A stretch of DNA of 64,000 bases from DASUCS01 sp041166745 (GCA_041166745.1 JBEEGH010000002.1:1-64000); one strand, 5' to 3'; positions 1 to 9,346 are shown, counted from the stretch's first letter. The notes: generated from the sequence alone by a model not told the origin. Numbers and translations: made by a program.

Positions 1-44
1 CGAAGGTGGTGCCGGTCATGGAGCTGGCCGCCGCCGGCGACTAG
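1..44 (+). CDS. C-terminal tail of an unidentified gene (partial)
   Basis: In the frame starting at base 3 the sequence reads 13 sense codons (K-V-V-P-V-M-E-L-A-A-A-G-D) and then TAG at 42-44. This could be the end of a rightward gene that enters from outside the window and converges on tuf. Thirteen codons carry no family information, so this is only a reasonable guess. Confidence 0.25.
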   Translation, partial: KVVPVMELAAAGD

Positions 45-78
45 CGGGCGGGGCGCGCCGCCCCGCGCGGCGCACGAG

Positions 79-101
79 ATCCCCGGGTCAAGCCCGGGGA
101 T
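79..101. terminator. GC-rich hairpin between convergent gene ends
   Basis: ATCCCCGGG (79-87) and CCCGGGGAT (93-101) form a perfect 9-bp stem with a 5-nt loop, 18 bases past the tuf stop codon. There is no T-tract on either side, so it is a stable 3'-end hairpin or a weak bidirectional terminator rather than a textbook intrinsic terminator. Confidence 0.45.
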
Positions 102-119
102 GACGCCCGCATGACGGCG

Positions 120-1307
<1,188 letters not shown>

Positions 1308-1339
1308 GCGTGTGATCCCTCGTTACCTGGTTGTGGTTG

Positions 1340-1413
1340 TGGCGGCGGCCGGACTCGAACCGGCGACACCTCGATTATGAGCCGAGTGCTCTTACCGTCT
1401 GAGCTACGCCGCC
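1340..1413 (-). tRNA. tRNA-Met (CAT), elongator type
   Basis: On the minus strand the cloverleaf starts GGCGGCG and ends CGCCGCC plus discriminator A. The anticodon loop is CTCATAA between paired CTCGG and TCGAG, giving anticodon CAT. The T arm is GCCGG-TTCGAGT-CCGGC. The first base pair is matched (G1-C72), unlike initiator tRNA, so this should be the elongator; a tRNA-Ile2 with modified C34 cannot be excluded. CCA is not encoded. Confidence 0.95.
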
Positions 1414-1438
1414 AGGTCGCCGCGGCGCGGCGCTGGCG

Positions 1439-1511
1439 AGCCCTCTGTGGGAATCGAACCCACGACACCAGCCTTACCATGGCTGTGCTCTGCCGACTGA
1501 GCTAAGAGGGC
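1439..1511 (-). tRNA. tRNA-Thr (GGT)
   Basis: The minus-strand cloverleaf starts GCCCTCT and ends AGAGGGC plus discriminator T. The anticodon loop ATGGTAA between CAGCC and GGCTG gives anticodon GGT. The T arm is GTGGG-TTCGATT-CCCAC. The length is 73 nt and CCA is not encoded. It lies 25 nt upstream of tRNA-Met and is the first gene of the tRNA-tuf unit. Confidence 0.96.
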
Positions 1512-1551
1512 GCTGCTGCTTTCCTTGTCTGCCCTCTTCCGGGGCCTGTCG

Positions 1552-1581
1552 AGGATAGCCGGGCCCTCAGAATCGGCCCAA
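1552..1581 (-). promoter_or_regulatory. Candidate promoter for tRNA-Thr/tRNA-Met/tuf
   Basis: On the minus strand TTGGGC (1576-1581) and TATCCT (1552-1557) are separated by 18 nt, about 40 nt before the tRNA-Thr 5' end. The -10 matches TATAAT at four of six positions and the -35 keeps TTG. This is a prediction from sequence similarity only. Confidence 0.3.
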
Positions 1582-1608
1582 CGAGCCAAATCCACTCAAG
1601 GCGCGGCA

Positions 1609-1624
1609 TAGTTCGGCCGAACTA
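1609..1624. promoter_or_regulatory. 16-nt perfect palindrome, candidate operator
   Basis: TAGTTCGGCCGAACTA reads identically on both strands. It lies in the 118-bp space between the divergent tRNA-tuf unit and the ATPase gene, ending 5 nt before the GTG start at 1630. The position suits a dimeric regulator or a 5' hairpin. No regulator can be named. Confidence 0.4.
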
Positions 1625-1629
1625 GTGAG

Positions 1630-2946
1630 GTGCGATATGAGCGACTCGTGATCCAGGCGGGATCCAACTCGTTCTCGTTGGAGCTGCACCCCCGGTTGAC
1701 GGTGATCGCCGGCGTGGGTCAGCTCGAACGCGAGGGCCTGATCGGTGAGCTGATCGGAGCGTTGGGCAGCAGCCGCACCGGCGTGCACGCCGAGCTCATC
1801 CAGGACGACGGCCGTCACCTCGCCGTGTTCCGCCCCGCCGGAGGTCGCCATCGCGTTGTCGACATCAACTCGATGTCGGACGTGAGCAAGGAGTTCACGA
1901 CCGCCGACGGCCGCATCGATCTGCTCGAACACGCCGGCGTGGATCGGCGCCGCGCTCGCCGCCGCATGCGTCTCGGCAGCGCCGATCTCGCGACCGCGAG
2001 CCATGGCGCCCACCTCATCCGCGAGTTGGCCGAGCAGGACCAGACCAAGCTCTGGAGCGCCGCCGAGGAGTTTCGGCGCACGGACGACGAGCTGCAGCAA
2101 GTCGCCGAGTCCGTCGGATCCGCGCCCGAGGATGCCGCGGTGATCGACCGAATCGAAGAGCGCCACCAGAGGTGGGAGAACGCTCAGGAGCGTCATGACC
2201 GCTTCCGCCACAAGAGTCTCGTCATCGCCATCGCTGGCGCCGTGAGTGCGATTCCGGTCGCGTTCCTCAGTCGGATCGCGGCGATGGGTCCGCTGTTCCT
2301 CGCCTCCCTCACCGTGCTGCTGTCGGTCATCTTCCGCAGCGCGATGGCCCGTGCCGCCCGCGCTGAGGAAGAAGCGCTCGCCGAAGCCGGTGCCCAGTCG
2401 TACTTGGGTTTCCATCTGCAGCGAGTCAACGGCCTGCTCTCGAGCGACGCCAACCGCAAGAAGCTCATGACCGCGGCCGAAGATCACAAGAAGGCAATGT
2501 TCGAGTGGAAGCGCATGGCGGGCGACATCCAGGTCGAGTGGGCCTTCGAACATCGTGAAGAAGTCGACGCGACGGCGCATGTGCGCAAGGACATCACGGC
2601 CCTCGGCGCCATGTCGTCGACCGCGCCGGACATGAGCGACAACGCGGCCACGGATCTCGCCCGAGTGCTGGTCACGCGGCTCTCCGAGGTTCGGCATTTC
2701 GGTGTCGGTGGCGAGAGCTACCCGCTGATCCTCGACGATCCGTTCGTCGACCTCGAGCCCGGCCTCAAGCCTTCGCTGCTGGAGTTGCTCGGCCACGGCG
2801 CCGCTTCGCCGCAGCTCATCTTCCTCACCGCCGACGAGGACGTGGCTTCGTGGGCCCGCCTCGAGGCGCTCACCGGCGCGCTCAGCATCATCGAGCCGAC
2901 CCCTGAGGCGACGGAGAAGAAGAACAACCCTTTCGTCACGGCGTAG
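1630..2946 (+). CDS. Membrane-hairpin SMC/ABC-like ATPase of unknown function
   Basis: I do not recognise a named family. The 438-aa protein begins with a beta-strand opening like RecN/SMC/AAA_15 proteins (YERLVIQAGSNSFSLEL). A P-loop-like turn VIAGVGQLEREGL follows at about 25-37 but lacks the GKS/T lysine. A charged, probably coiled middle (about 130-195) leads into two hydrophobic segments (about 195-236), then another charged coil. A clear Walker B, YPLILDDPFVDL, lies at about 364-375, followed by a switch-like LIFLTADEDV. This is the ABC-head plan with a membrane hairpin inserted in the coil. The start used is GTG 1630, with GAGG very close; GTG 1648 is an alternative. It stands alone beside the tRNA-tuf unit. 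Confidence 0.7.
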   Translation: MRYERLVIQAGSNSFSLELHPRLTVIAGVGQLEREGLIGELIGALGSSRTGVHAELIQDDGRHLAVFRPAGGRHRVVDINSMSDVSKEFTTADGRIDLLEHAGVDRRRARRRMRLGSADLATASHGAHLIRELAEQDQTKLWSAAEEFRRTDDELQQVAESVGSAPEDAAVIDRIEERHQRWENAQERHDRFRHKSLVIAIAGAVSAIPVAFLSRIAAMGPLFLASLTVLLSVIFRSAMARAARAEEEALAEAGAQSYLGFHLQRVNGLLSSDANRKKLMTAAEDHKKAMFEWKRMAGDIQVEWAFEHREEVDATAHVRKDITALGAMSSTAPDMSDNAATDLARVLVTRLSEVRHFGVGGESYPLILDDPFVDLEPGLKPSLLELLGHGAASPQLIFLTADEDVASWARLEALTGALSIIEPTPEATEKKNNPFVTA

Positions 2947-2984
2947 ATCGAGGCGCCGATACGACGCCTCAGTAGTCTCCGCCC

Positions 2985-3470
2985 GTGCTCGCACGGCTGG
3001 CCACGATCGACGACGCCGAGGCAACCCGCGCGATCTACAACGTCGAGGTGTCGGAGTCGACCGTCACGTTCGACTTGGTGCCGCGCACGCTGGAGGAACA
3101 ACGCATCTGGCTCACCGCTCGGTCCGGCGCACACGCCGTGTTGGTCGCTGAAGACGGTGGCGATGTCGTCGGATTCGCATCGGTGTCGCCCTACCGCGAC
3201 CGACCGGCCTACAGCACCAGTGTCGAGGACTCCGTGTACGTGCGCCGCGATCAACAGGGCAAGGGCGTCGGGAAGCTCCTGCTCACGGAACTCGTCGCCG
3301 TCGCGACCTCACACGGCTTCCATTCGATGATCGCCCGCATCGTCGGCGGACACGATGCATCGATCGCACTCCACCGCTCCCTGGGCTTCGAGGTCGTCGG
3401 TACGGAGCGGGAGGTGGGCCGCAAGTTCGGTCGCTGGCTCGACGTACTCGTGATGCAGTTACTGCTTTGA
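2985..3470 (+). CDS. GNAT-family N-acetyltransferase, phosphinothricin-acetyltransferase type
   Basis: A single GNAT domain fills the 161 residues. Sequence near the N-terminus (LATIDDAEATRAIYNVEV, then TFDLVPRT) and the acetyl-CoA loop QQGKGVGK at about 90-97 match the Pat/Bar/MddA group, which acetylates small amines such as phosphinothricin or methionine sulfoximine. Near the end are the family-typical HRSLGFEVVGTEREVGRKFGRW residues, quoted here across the LGFE helix and the RKFGRW patch. The true substrate is unknown. The start is GTG 2985, 38 nt after the ATPase gene. The stop lies inside the 3' end of the converging lipid synthase gene, a 12-bp tail-to-tail overlap. Confidence 0.88.
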   Translation: MLARLATIDDAEATRAIYNVEVSESTVTFDLVPRTLEEQRIWLTARSGAHAVLVAEDGGDVVGFASVSPYRDRPAYSTSVEDSVYVRRDQQGKGVGKLLLTELVAVATSHGFHSMIARIVGGHDASIALHRSLGFEVVGTEREVGRKFGRWLDVLVMQLLL

Positions 3471-5159
3471 AGCGACCAGGTCTTCGTCCGGGGTGAAGAA
3501 CCGCCCGACCACGGGCAGATCCCAAAACGACTCTGCCTTCGCGACCGCTACCGCAGAGGTGAGGAAGTTCTCGGCGGCGTCGTACACCGCATAGCGAGGA
3601 CGCCAGCCGGGATCGAACTTCGCGTTGTACCTCCACAAGGACTCGATCTGCATCGAATCGCTCAGCCAACCGAGCATGCGGCGCTCGAGTCGACGACCGA
3701 GTCCGTCGCCTTCCTCGGCGAGGACCGATCGCATCACGGCGAAGTTGAGGCCGAGACCTCGGTGCCCCTCGTCCCGAAGATGCTCGATCGTGCGCACGAC
3801 GACGAAGTCGGTGACCCCGTTCCAGTGGTCGCCACTCTCCGATCGGCGCATGAGGTCAAGCGAGTACCCGCCGATGTCCGCCGCAGGGACGTACTGACAG
3901 AACGCGGCTGCCTGCCCGTCGGGACCGAAGCACACGGCCATGAGCAGGCCGCGATCGTCCGGACAGAACACTCGCCCCAGCGTCATCGAGAACCCGCGCT
4001 CGACCTCGCCGCGGCGGCTCTCGGTCATGAGGGCGCGAAGCTGCAGCTCGAGCTCGGGCTCCAGTCGCGACGGGTCTCGGAACTCGACCCGATACCCGTA
4101 TTTCTCGATGCGGTTCACCGCCTGCCGCAGACCCTTCATTCGGCCGCCGGCAAGGCAGAACGTGCGCACATCGACGACCGCTTCGTCACCGATGTAGAGA
4201 TCGCGCATCCCCGTCTCGCGATAGATCGGGCGCCATGACTCTCCGGCGCCCATGACCGCGACGGGCCATCCGTGTTCGTCGGCGTACTGACGGAACGCTT
4301 GCCACGCACCGCGTCGTTCACGCACCGGCCCTATGGGATCTGGCGACACGAGACAGACGCCGTTGTGCACCGCGTACGCCACGACCGTGTCGCGCCAGAA
4401 CCAGTGCTGCTTGTCGTCACGCAACGCGAAGTACGAGAGCGTGTCTCCGCCGTGACGTTCCACGATCTCGCGTGCGTGCGCCCACTCTCCGGTCGACGTC
4501 AACCGCCGCCGGACAACGGGACGGAACACGAGCCAACCGGCGAATACGGCGAGCGCGAGCCCGACTGCGCCGAGGGTCGGCGACAAGAACCGATCGCGGC
4601 GTCCGGTGATCGCAATGTCGTGCAGGCCGACCAGACGTTCGGCGATGGCCACGAAGGCCCGGCTCACAGACATGTGCGACTGGTCGGGGATCCAGAGCGC
4701 GGTCACCGTCCCCACGAACAACGCCGCGACGCCTCCGAAGGCGAGCGTCGAGAGCGCCCGCGTGAGCGATGGTCGATCGGCCGAAGCGCAGAAGGCGCGC
4801 CGGTTGAGCAGCAGGTAGCCGAGGACGATGAGCGCGACGCTCGCTTCCTCGATGTCGAGGCCCTTCATCACATGCAGGGCGGCGGACATCGCCGTGACGA
4901 TCACTGCCAGTGCCCACGCGTGTCGCTGACCGCGGCGGACGCCGCGACTGAGCAACAAGAGGGCGATGCCGGACACCGCCACCAGGGCGGACGCGGCTTG
5001 CTCGGCGCCCATCGGGAGAAGGTCGCGGAGCAGGTCGAGACGGCTCGTGATCGGCGGGGTGATCGCCGACATGAGGTTCATCAGTCCGGCGAGGGCGAGG
5101 ACGCCACCGGCGAGGCGTCGCGTCCGACGCCGGCCGGGTCCTACATCGAGTTCGGGCAA
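3459..5159 (-). CDS. MprF/LysX-like phosphatidylglycerol aminoacyltransferase (DUF2156 domain)
   Basis: The 566-aa protein has about six N-terminal membrane segments (residues roughly 15-215), then a soluble DUF2156/LPG-synthase C-terminal domain with a double GNAT-like fold. Landmarks include YFALRDDKQHWFW, VCLVSPDPIGP, a GRMKGLRQAVNRIEKYG stretch and LGLNFAVMR. The family transfers lysine or another amino acid from charged tRNA to phosphatidylglycerol, lowering surface charge; some members act on other substrates. Unlike mycobacterial LysX there is no fused lysyl-tRNA synthetase. The start is TTG at 5159, supported by GGAG six bases upstream; ATG 5081 would remove the first membrane segment. 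It lies 38 nt downstream of tRNA-Tyr. Confidence 0.87.
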   Translation of the reverse strand: MPELDVGPGRRRTRRLAGGVLALAGLMNLMSAITPPITSRLDLLRDLLPMGAEQAASALVAVSGIALLLLSRGVRRGQRHAWALAVIVTAMSAALHVMKGLDIEEASVALIVLGYLLLNRRAFCASADRPSLTRALSTLAFGGVAALFVGTVTALWIPDQSHMSVSRAFVAIAERLVGLHDIAITGRRDRFLSPTLGAVGLALAVFAGWLVFRPVVRRRLTSTGEWAHAREIVERHGGDTLSYFALRDDKQHWFWRDTVVAYAVHNGVCLVSPDPIGPVRERRGAWQAFRQYADEHGWPVAVMGAGESWRPIYRETGMRDLYIGDEAVVDVRTFCLAGGRMKGLRQAVNRIEKYGYRVEFRDPSRLEPELELQLRALMTESRRGEVERGFSMTLGRVFCPDDRGLLMAVCFGPDGQAAAFCQYVPAADIGGYSLDLMRRSESGDHWNGVTDFVVVRTIEHLRDEGHRGLGLNFAVMRSVLAEEGDGLGRRLERRMLGWLSDSMQIESLWRYNAKFDPGWRPRYAVYDAAENFLTSAVAVAKAESFWDLPVVGRFFTPDEDLVASKQ

Positions 5160-5197
5160 CTGCTGCTCCGTGGAACCATCGGTTCCGTCAGAAAGGG

Positions 5198-5278
5198 TGG
5201 GCCGGGAAGGATTCGAACCTCCGTAGCCGAAGCGACTGGTTTACAGCCAGTTCCCTTTGTCCACTCGGGCACCGACCC
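5198..5278 (-). tRNA. tRNA-Tyr (GTA)
   Basis: The minus-strand acceptor stem GGGTCGG pairs with CCGGCCC (one G-T pair), followed by discriminator A. The anticodon loop CTGTAAA between ACTGG and CCAGT gives GTA. A long variable arm (CGCTTCGGCTACG region) marks a class II tRNA, as expected for bacterial tRNA-Tyr. The T arm is GGAGG-TTCGAAT-CCTTC. CCA is not encoded. Confidence 0.96.
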
Positions 5279-5322
5279 ACGAGGGGTCGAGACTAGCGGG
5301 AAGGGTTGCCTACGCTGAAGCC

Positions 5323-5811
5323 ATGCCGAGCTTCGATGTGGTGTCCGAGGTCGATCATCAAGAGGTCCGCAATGCCGTCGATCAGGCGAGCCGAGAGCTG
5401 GCCACGCGATTCGATTTCAAGGGCACCGACTCAGCGATCGAATTGGGTGACGACACGCTGACGCTGCGATCCGCGACGGAAGACAGGCTCAAGGCCGTCC
5501 GGCAGGTGCTCGAGGAGAAGCTCGTTCGGCGCAACGTCTCGCTGAAGGCGGTCGACTACGGCAAGGTCGAAGAGGCGTCCGGCGGCTCCGCCAGGCAGGT
5601 GGCCAAGATCGTCGCGGGCATCTCGAGCGACAAGGCGCGCGAGGTCAACAAGAAGATCAAGGAAACCGCGCCGAAGGGCATCCAGTCTCAAACGCAGGGC
5701 GAGCAGGTCCGCGTCACCGGCAAGAAACGCGACGATCTGCAAGCGGTGATGGCTGCGCTGAAGGAACACGACTTCGGCATCCCGCTGCAGTTCCAGAATT
5801 TTCGCGACTGA
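5323..5811 (+). CDS. yajQ: YajQ-family nucleotide-binding protein (DUF520)
   Basis: The 162-aa cytoplasmic protein matches YajQ over its whole length. It begins MPSFDVVSEVDHQEVRNAV, has RFDFKGTD near residue 30, and ends with the characteristic DLQAVMAALKEHDFGIPLQF segment. The family has two ferredoxin-like folds and binds nucleotides or tRNA; a Xanthomonas member binds cyclic di-GMP. The role here is unknown. I chose ATG 5323 because it gives the family-typical beginning; an upstream in-frame extension would run into tRNA-Tyr. Its stop directly abuts the stop of the converging M23 peptidase gene, and no terminator is visible between them. Confidence 0.93.
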   Translation: MPSFDVVSEVDHQEVRNAVDQASRELATRFDFKGTDSAIELGDDTLTLRSATEDRLKAVRQVLEEKLVRRNVSLKAVDYGKVEEASGGSARQVAKIVAGISSDKAREVNKKIKETAPKGIQSQTQGEQVRVTGKKRDDLQAVMAALKEHDFGIPLQFQNFRD

Positions 5812-6945
5812 TCAGGTAGGGCGCAATGCCAGCGGGGTGAGTGGGTCGAGCACGACCCACGCGCGCGCCACCGCTTGGTCCCAGGCACGTTTGAAGGCCG
5901 CGTCGAGGCTCGCCCGCTGCACCCAATCAACCACGCCCGCGGCCTGAGCGGCACTCGCTTGCGCGATCTGCAACGCGCCGCCAGAAGGGCTCGCTGATGT
6001 CGCGAACAACAACTCGGTTCTGGATGGCCCACCGGGAGTCTCGGCGGCGCGCACACCGTCTTCGGTGAGTTGGCGCACGATCCCGGTGGCGAGCAGCGAG
6101 CGCGGCGTCGTGCCCGTGATGCTCGCGATGATCGCCGGAAGCTGTGCACCCTGGTCGGCCACCCACTGATCGATCAACGGCTTCGGGGGGATCGGGGTCG
6201 TGCCGCCGAGATAGATCCCGAAGTGGCAGTGGGGTCCGGTGGCATCACCCGACTGACCGACGTAGCCCAGGAGGTCGCCGACAACGACCTTCGCGCCATC
6301 GACGAGGCCCTCGGCCGTTGCGCTCATGTGCGCCAGGTAGAAGAACGTGCCGTCTGGCTGCACGACCTTGACCGCGAGTCCGCCGAGCGAGTTGTTGTCG
6401 ATACGCGCTATGCCGTCGGCGGGCGAGCGCAGCGGCGTGCCGTACGCCGCAATCAGGTCGAGGCCGAGGTGGAACCGAAACGTCTCGCCCGTGAACCGCG
6501 GCGCATACCAATCGTCCACCCATGCCGCGGGTCCGGCCACGGGGAAGCGGCCGTACGCGAGGCGGGCCGCTTGGTCGGGGTCGACGCCGGCCGACAGCAG
6601 CGCCTTTTCACCGGCGACGAGGAGATGGTCCTCGTTCGCTCCCGAGCGCACCAGTCCGTCGATGATCGCCTGGGCGTCGGACGGGATGACCTGCCCGGCG
6701 CCTCCCCCGGTCGGGCTGCCGTTGTCGCCGTCTTGGGACACGTCGACCGTCGTGGTCGTGCTGGAATCGTCCGGCGGCGTCGTGGTCGAGGCGTCTCCGG
6801 GAGCCGTTGTCGGGGGTGGCGTGGTGGCAGTCACGCCGGGAAGCGTGATCGTCGGCGCCTCCTGCGCGCTGCCGCGCGGCGCCAGGGCGCCGAATACGGC
6901 GATTACGGCGAACGCGGCGACCCCCGTGGTCCGAATCCGGGCCAT
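5812..6945 (-). CDS. Secreted M23-family metallopeptidase
   Basis: The 377-aa product starts with a signal peptide (RIRTTGVAAFAVIAVFGAL, then ALAPRGSAQEA as a likely cleavage region). A Thr/Pro-rich low-complexity linker (about 35-85) typical of exported actinobacterial proteins follows. The M23/LytM domain (about 135-260) shows the zinc ligands in HLGLDL and the HxH in GPHCHFGIY. Such enzymes cut peptidoglycan peptide bridges or, when degenerate, activate amidases; here all visible ligands are present. A C-terminal extension of roughly 110 residues is of unknown function. ATG 6945 gives the signal peptide. It converges with yajQ and has no obvious operon partner. Confidence 0.9.
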   Translation of the reverse strand: MARIRTTGVAAFAVIAVFGALAPRGSAQEAPTITLPGVTATTPPPTTAPGDASTTTPPDDSSTTTTVDVSQDGDNGSPTGGGAGQVIPSDAQAIIDGLVRSGANEDHLLVAGEKALLSAGVDPDQAARLAYGRFPVAGPAAWVDDWYAPRFTGETFRFHLGLDLIAAYGTPLRSPADGIARIDNNSLGGLAVKVVQPDGTFFYLAHMSATAEGLVDGAKVVVGDLLGYVGQSGDATGPHCHFGIYLGGTTPIPPKPLIDQWVADQGAQLPAIIASITGTTPRSLLATGIVRQLTEDGVRAAETPGGPSRTELLFATSASPSGGALQIAQASAAQAAGVVDWVQRASLDAAFKRAWDQAVARAWVVLDPLTPLALRPT

Positions 6946-6998
6946 CTGAACTCAGGTTCGCCGTGGCGGCCGGATTTCCTGCGATTCCAGGTCGAAAC

Positions 6999-7850
6999 TC
7001 AGCTCGCCCACTCGCGACTGCGCAGGCGGGCGACTCGGTCCTCAGTGGGCGGATGGGAGGTGAACAGCTTCGAGAACTGCACCTTGCGTCCGGAGAACGG
7101 ATTGATGATGAAGGCCGTGGCGTGGGCGGGGTCGATGTTCATCGGCACCTGCTTCGCATACCCCTCGATCTTCTGGAGGGCTCGGGCCAACGGCTCGCCA
7201 TCGCCGATCAGGCGGGCGCCCGACCGGTCGGCCTCGTACTCGCGGCTGCGGCTGAGGGCCATCTGCAGGATCGCCGCCGCGATCGGAGCGAGGATCATCA
7301 TGGCGAGGAGGCCGAAGATGTTGCCGCCGTCGCGCTCTTTGCTCCCACCGCCGAACATCGCACCCCACATCGCCATGCGAGCAACGAAGGTGATGGCCAG
7401 GGCGACCGCCGCGGCGACGGAGCTGATCAGGATGTCGCGGTTCTCGACGTGGCTGATCTCGTGGGCGAGCACACCACGCAGCTCGTCCCAGTCGAGCACT
7501 TGGAGGATTCCCTGCGTCACGGCTACCGCCGCGTGGTTCGGGTTGCGTCCGGTCGCGAACGCGTTGGGCTGCGGCTCGGGGCTGACGTAGAGCTTCGGCA
7601 TCGGCATGCCGGCTTTCGTCGTCAACTCGCGGACGATGGCGTAGTACTGCGGCATCTCCTGCTCGGTCACCGGCCGGGCCCGTGCCGCCTTGATGGCGAT
7701 CGTGTCGCTGAACCAGTACGACCCACCCACGAACACCAGAGCGAAGAGCAAGCCGATGATGAGGCCACCCTGGCCAAAGAACGAGCCGATGCCCATGATC
7801 AAGGCGCCCATGAGTGCCAACAGCACCGCGGTCTTTACGTTGTTCTTCAT
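6999..7850 (-). CDS. htpX: Membrane zinc metalloprotease HtpX
   Basis: This 283-aa protein is an M48 protease of the inner membrane that degrades misfolded membrane proteins. Two N-terminal membrane segments (about 7-50) precede the cytosolic catalytic part. The zinc motif HEISH is at 130-134, two further membrane segments follow (about 145-200), and a downstream SREYEADRSGARL supplies the third ligand glutamate. NAFATGRNPNHAAVAVTQG is the usual substrate-edge strand. The start is ATG 7850 with AAGGAC just upstream. Single gene, with 78 nt to the next leftward gene upstream (corA). Confidence 0.95.
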   Translation of the reverse strand: MKNNVKTAVLLALMGALIMGIGSFFGQGGLIIGLLFALVFVGGSYWFSDTIAIKAARARPVTEQEMPQYYAIVRELTTKAGMPMPKLYVSPEPQPNAFATGRNPNHAAVAVTQGILQVLDWDELRGVLAHEISHVENRDILISSVAAAVALAITFVARMAMWGAMFGGGSKERDGGNIFGLLAMMILAPIAAAILQMALSRSREYEADRSGARLIGDGEPLARALQKIEGYAKQVPMNIDPAHATAFIINPFSGRKVQFSKLFTSHPPTEDRVARLRSREWAS

Positions 7851-7928
7851 GTCCTTCTCACTTGTGCGCCCGGTTAGGCGCTCCTAACAACAAGGTAGCC
7901 GGGACGACCGAAAATCTGGCTACAGGGC

Positions 7929-8843
7929 TCACAGCCAACCCTTGCGGCGGAAGTACACGAGTTGCGCCAGAGTGGTGACGAGGATCACGGCCCACGAGAA
8001 CCCGTACCCCTGCGTCCAATACAGCTCCGGGATGTGGGCGAAGTTCTGGCCATAGAGGCCCACGATGAACGTCGGCGGCAGGAAGATCGACGCCACCAAG
8101 GTGAGTCGCTTCATCACCTCGTTCTGGTCGTTGGCCACCTTCGACTGGTGGTAGTCGCGAACGCCGCCGATGAGGTCGCGCGCGGTCTCGAGGCCTTCCG
8201 ATGAGCGCAGCAGTTTGTCGTAGGCATCACCGAAGTTGAGTTCGACCTCGCGAGGAAACAGTTCCTCATCGCCGTCGAGCTCGACGCGGTTGTCGATCAC
8301 GCGCCGGACCGCATCGCGGGTCGGCGCGAGCGTGCGCCGGATGTGAAGGAGATCGTGGCGCAGATCTGACAGTCGGCGGCGGATCGTGTCGTTGTCCCAC
8401 TTGTCGACGTTGTCTTCGAGTTCGTCGATCTCGTCGTGCACGTCGTCGACCAGATCGAGGTAGCCCTCGGCGACGTCGTCGATGATGTGGTACGCCACCA
8501 TGCCCGCAGGGACGCCTGTGTGGCAGACCGCCTTCACCTCCGCCAGATCGATGGGGTCGCCGTCGGGTGGGGTCTTGCGCACCGTGAGGACGTGACCGTG
8601 CGCGAGGAGGATGTCGACTTCGCGGTAGTACACGCGATCCTCGTCGGTGACCACCTTTGGCAGGAGGAGCACCGCGAACGCGTAGGAGCCGTGGCTCTCG
8701 AACTTTGGTCGGGGTTCGTCGGCATGGGTGTGCGGTTGCAACAACGTGTCGATGGCCTGCGAATGCAGGTCGGACGGCCACGCCTGGCGGACCTCTTCCT
8801 CGGTGGGGTCGAGCAGGTCGACCCACTCGCACGTTCTGGCCAT
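7929..8843 (-). CDS. corA: CorA-family divalent metal transporter with GQN in place of GMN
   Basis: The 304-aa protein has a long cytoplasmic alpha/beta and helical domain (1-240) and two C-terminal membrane helices, the plan of CorA magnesium/cobalt channels. VASIFLPPTFIVGLYGQNF spans the end of TM1. The selectivity-filter signature, normally GMN, reads GQN at about 265-267. The loop to TM2 is AHIPELYWTQGYGF and the protein ends RRKGWL with a basic tail. Actinobacterial CorA paralogues with altered filters exist, so the ion may not be magnesium. The start is ATG 8843, and only 16 nt separate its upstream end from the next gene. Confidence 0.88.
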   Translation of the reverse strand: MARTCEWVDLLDPTEEEVRQAWPSDLHSQAIDTLLQPHTHADEPRPKFESHGSYAFAVLLLPKVVTDEDRVYYREVDILLAHGHVLTVRKTPPDGDPIDLAEVKAVCHTGVPAGMVAYHIIDDVAEGYLDLVDDVHDEIDELEDNVDKWDNDTIRRRLSDLRHDLLHIRRTLAPTRDAVRRVIDNRVELDGDEELFPREVELNFGDAYDKLLRSSEGLETARDLIGGVRDYHQSKVANDQNEVMKRLTLVASIFLPPTFIVGLYGQNFAHIPELYWTQGYGFSWAVILVTTLAQLVYFRRKGWL

Positions 8844-8859
8844 CTGCGTTGGAACCTAC

Positions 8860-9288
8860 CTATTCGAAGTAGCCGGAGTGGATGTACACACAGGGCACGC
8901 CTTCACGATGGAACATCGCGACGTTGCGCCGGTCGTCCTCGAACGCGAGCTGCGGATCGATGCCGTGCTCCCTGAGCTCGTGGACGGTACGCCGCTTGAA
9001 CTGCGTGGCCGCTTGGTAGTCGCCGTAGTCGCGCATGATCAGTAGGTCCCAGCGGAGCTTGTAGCGCTCGAGCCACGCGAACGTGATCGGCTGCACACTG
9101 ATGGGGCGACCGGTCAGCAACACGATGGCCAGAGAAGGGTCGAGCAGCTCGAGCATGCGACCGACCTCGGTGATCAGTGGATCGTCTCCGCACGCGTCGA
9201 AGAAGGCATTCCAGTCTCGCCGCCCACGCTCGAGGTAATGCTGGCGGCCGGCCGCGTCGGACAAGACCCCGTCGATGTCGAACACCAC
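8860..9288 (-). CDS. Small HAD-superfamily phosphatase, PNKP 3'-phosphatase-like
   Basis: The 142-aa protein has motif I DIDGVLSD at the N-terminus, motif II LLTGRP near 58, and motif III/IV in AFEDDRRNVAMFHREGV near 115. The order and the closing VPCVYIHSGYFE resemble the phosphatase half of T4-type polynucleotide kinase, which removes 3' phosphates from nucleic acid ends; this is a resemblance, not proof. The start used is GTG 9288 with no visible Shine-Dalgarno. Only a few residues precede the catalytic strand, so the true start may lie upstream. It follows acs by 58 nt on the same strand, but no functional link is evident. Confidence 0.72.
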   Translation of the reverse strand: MVFDIDGVLSDAAGRQHYLERGRRDWNAFFDACGDDPLITEVGRMLELLDPSLAIVLLTGRPISVQPITFAWLERYKLRWDLLIMRDYGDYQAATQFKRRTVHELREHGIDPQLAFEDDRRNVAMFHREGVPCVYIHSGYFE

Positions 9289-9346
9289 GGCAGAACCAGC
9301 GACTGGCGCGCCGCGCCACCGCCAGTTCTCGGGAACGGCCGTGCGC

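Noticed and set aside
2950..2972. GAGGCG...CGCCTC hairpin after the ATPase gene as a terminator
   Set aside because: Only 6 bp of stem, no T-run, and the next gene on the same strand begins a few bases later.
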